64,000 nt of DNA from a virus: IMG/VR virus record IMGVR_UViG_3300042397_002774, positions 62,001 to 126,000 of that record; one strand, written 5' to 3'. Below, one piece after another: positions 62,763 to 64,000 of this stretch; within the stretch, counting starts at the first letter, position 1, and each line of letters starts with the position of its first letter. The notes beneath the pieces are model-generated. The model was not told where the DNA came from. It saw nothing but the letters and a program-made list of their open reading frames with translations, and did not search any database. The translations under genes and the position numbers were made by a program.

Positions 62763-63908
62763 TTATTTTTTGATACCTGCATAATACTGCATTCTGTGTT
62801 TAATACCTTCATTCAAATCATCCATTTCATCTTCGTCCTCAAGTGGATTTTCGATTGGTGGTGGAGCAATATATTCTTTGCCTGCTTTTTTAGCAATATC
62901 TTTTTGTAAATATTCTGATTTAGCAACTAAAGCATCAATTCTCTGTTCTAGACTTGCTTTTAAATCAGTTAAACCTTTAATTTCTCTAGCTGTACTACCT
63001 ACGTCATTAATATCACCAGGTGTGCTTCTATATCTTTTAGTTTTTAATAGATTTGATTTAACACTTCTTAAACGATCAGATAATTTTGAATATTCCATCC
63101 AATCTTGATAATCTTCATCTGAAATGGTAACTGCTGATTTTGATCTGCTACCACCTGTCATTTCAGGTTCTGGTTCTTCTCCTGAAGCTTTAGCTGCTGC
63201 GAATGCTGCTTCTACTTCATCATCTGACATTTCTTCTTGGCCTGATATTCCTAATGAATCTAATTCACGTGATGTAAACATACTACCAGCTCCTGCTCTT
63301 CTACCTCTTGGATTGTAATATAATTCTTCATCACCAGTCGCTGTTGTAGATGCTGTTGGAGTAGGTCTTGGGTTTGTTAATCTTGGTGCTGCTTGTTCTG
63401 ATGAAGAAACAATAACACCTGCATCAACTAATTCCATAAAATCTTTATTGATTGGATTTTGTTTATCATAACCCATTTCACCAGCTACGTTCATTTTTGA
63501 TACTGCTGATCCTGCTGCTTGAATAGCTGCTAAAATTTTAGCTTTTTTACCAGAAAATCCTGCAATTTGTGCATCAGTAACATCGTCTGCTAATTGATAT
63601 CTAACACCAACATTTGCCATTTCGTCTAATTCTGTTGAAGACATACCTGGTTTTGATAGTTTGGTAAGTTTTAATTGTGCTGCTTGTATATTTTTATTAA
63701 CAGCATTTATTTCAGCATCTTTTCCTGGTTTATCTACTGGAGCTACTTGTTGAGCAGTTAATTCTTGTTTTTTCTTATTAAGTGCTGCTATTTTAGCTCT
63801 TTCGGCAGCTAATGCTGCATTTTGTGCTTGTTTATCCTCAGCAGGACCTTCTTCAATTACTTCAAGTAATGCTTCACGGATAATATCTTGCAGTTCAGAT
63901 TTTTTCAT
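62763..63908 (-). CDS. Acidic/Ala-rich head-region protein with C-terminal tag RMQYYAGIKK
   Basis: ATG 63908 (MKKSELQDIIREALLEV) is chosen because the promoter motif (63935-63943) is 27 nt upstream; ATG 63923 is an alternative and the longer frame starts with TTG. The 381-residue product has a helical start, an Ala/Lys/Gln coiled coil at about residues 28-80, a Gly/Arg loop (NPRGRRAGAGSMF), an acidic centre (ISGQEEMSDDEVEAAF), a second coiled coil and an acidic tail (PLEDEDEMDDL) ending in the tag shared with three other proteins here. Composition and tag suggest a core or internal head protein. Function unknown. Confidence 0.6.
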   Translation of the reverse strand: MKKSELQDIIREALLEVIEEGPAEDKQAQNAALAAERAKIAALNKKKQELTAQQVAPVDKPGKDAEINAVNKNIQAAQLKLTKLSKPGMSSTELDEMANVGVRYQLADDVTDAQIAGFSGKKAKILAAIQAAGSAVSKMNVAGEMGYDKQNPINKDFMELVDAGVIVSSSEQAAPRLTNPRPTPTASTTATGDEELYYNPRGRRAGAGSMFTSRELDSLGISGQEEMSDDEVEAAFAAAKASGEEPEPEMTGGSRSKSAVTISDEDYQDWMEYSKLSDRLRSVKSNLLKTKRYRSTPGDINDVGSTAREIKGLTDLKASLEQRIDALVAKSEYLQKDIAKKAGKEYIAPPPIENPLEDEDEMDDLNEGIKHRMQYYAGIKK

Positions 63909-63934
63909 GGTATCGTTATTCATAATTTTATATG

Positions 63935-63943
63935 TATAAATAT
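63935..63943 (-). promoter_or_regulatory. Late-promoter-like motif AATATTTATAC
   Basis: The motif lies 27 nt before ATG 63908 and overlaps the stop codon of the upstream gene. Confidence 0.6.
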
Positions 63944-64000
63944 TAAAGACTTTGCAAAATTGCAGCAATACGTTCTTCAGTTGTACCTTCGACTTTAATT
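63943..64000 (-). CDS. C-terminal end of an upstream gene (5' part outside the window)
   Basis: Only 18 residues and the stop are visible (IKVEGTTEERIAAILQSL). The amphipathic helical end is compatible with many proteins; the identity cannot be decided from this fragment. Confidence 0.5.
   Translation of the reverse strand, partial: IKVEGTTEERIAAILQSL

Noticed and set aside
6259-63943. Reading TATAAATA boxes as T4 late promoters for + strand transcription
   Set aside because: No + strand genes follow them. They lie at constant distance before minus-strand ATGs and after minus-strand terminators, so the sense of use must be minus.
1-64000. tRNA genes, integrase, transposases or attachment sites
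   Set aside because: No cloverleaf-like GC-rich segments, no recombinase motifs and no terminal inverted repeats were seen; gaps are short and fully explained by motifs and hairpins.

Overview
The window is the late (virion) gene block of a large T4-superfamily myovirus. All the genes I can support lie on the minus strand, so transcription runs from high to low coordinates. The order follows the T4 head-to-tail plan: large terminase (gp17-like), portal (gp20), internal and prohead proteins, prohead protease (gp21), scaffold (gp22-like), major capsid protein (gp23), PhoH-like ATPase, neck proteins (gp13-, gp14-like), sheath stabiliser (gp15-like), a 31 kb fibre region, tail sheath (gp18), tail tube (gp19), gp26-type hub assembly protein, tape measure, tube-cap-like protein, gp53-like wedge protein and a hub protein fused to an amidase. 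There is no integrase, tRNA, IS element, CRISPR array or reverse transcriptase.

The host is probably a member of the Bacteroidota. This is an inference from strong AT bias, A-rich leaders without Shine-Dalgarno sequences, and the style of the small proteins. Genes are tightly packed, with many TAATG or ATGA overlaps. About twenty intergenic gaps carry one motif, AATATTTATAC on the sense strand, usually 16-27 nt before an ATG. Several copies directly follow a perfect terminator hairpin. I read this as the phage late promoter. It is the reverse complement of the T4 late box TATAAATA.

Region by region: 64000-58505 has a gene end, an acidic protein with a conserved C-terminal tag, a membrane coiled-coil protein, terminase and portal. 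58473-52417 is a seven-gene prohead operon. 52270-48737 has scaffold, capsid and PhoH. 48698-43917 has neck and tail-completion genes plus a small fibre gene. 43867-12938 is the adsorption region. It holds five long collagen-like fibres (812 to 1805 aa), each ending in a peptidase-S74 chaperone, small fibre-associated proteins, and a four-gene cassette of three putative Fe(II)/2-oxoglutarate oxygenases and one two-domain glycosyltransferase. 12871-1 is the contractile tail and baseplate.

The most interesting hypothesis is that the oxygenase/glycosyltransferase cassette (18198-22127), which sits between collagen-like fibre genes, hydroxylates and glycosylates the Gly-X-Lys repeats of those fibres. 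Lysine in these repeats sits almost always in the Y position, the site used by animal and mimivirus collagen lysyl hydroxylases, while proline sits in X. A second hypothesis concerns a short motif, R-[M/F]-Q-x-[L/Y]-A-G-[I/L], shared by four otherwise unrelated head-region proteins. In two of them it runs into L/I-x-E, the T4 prohead protease consensus. It may be a prohead-targeting tag.
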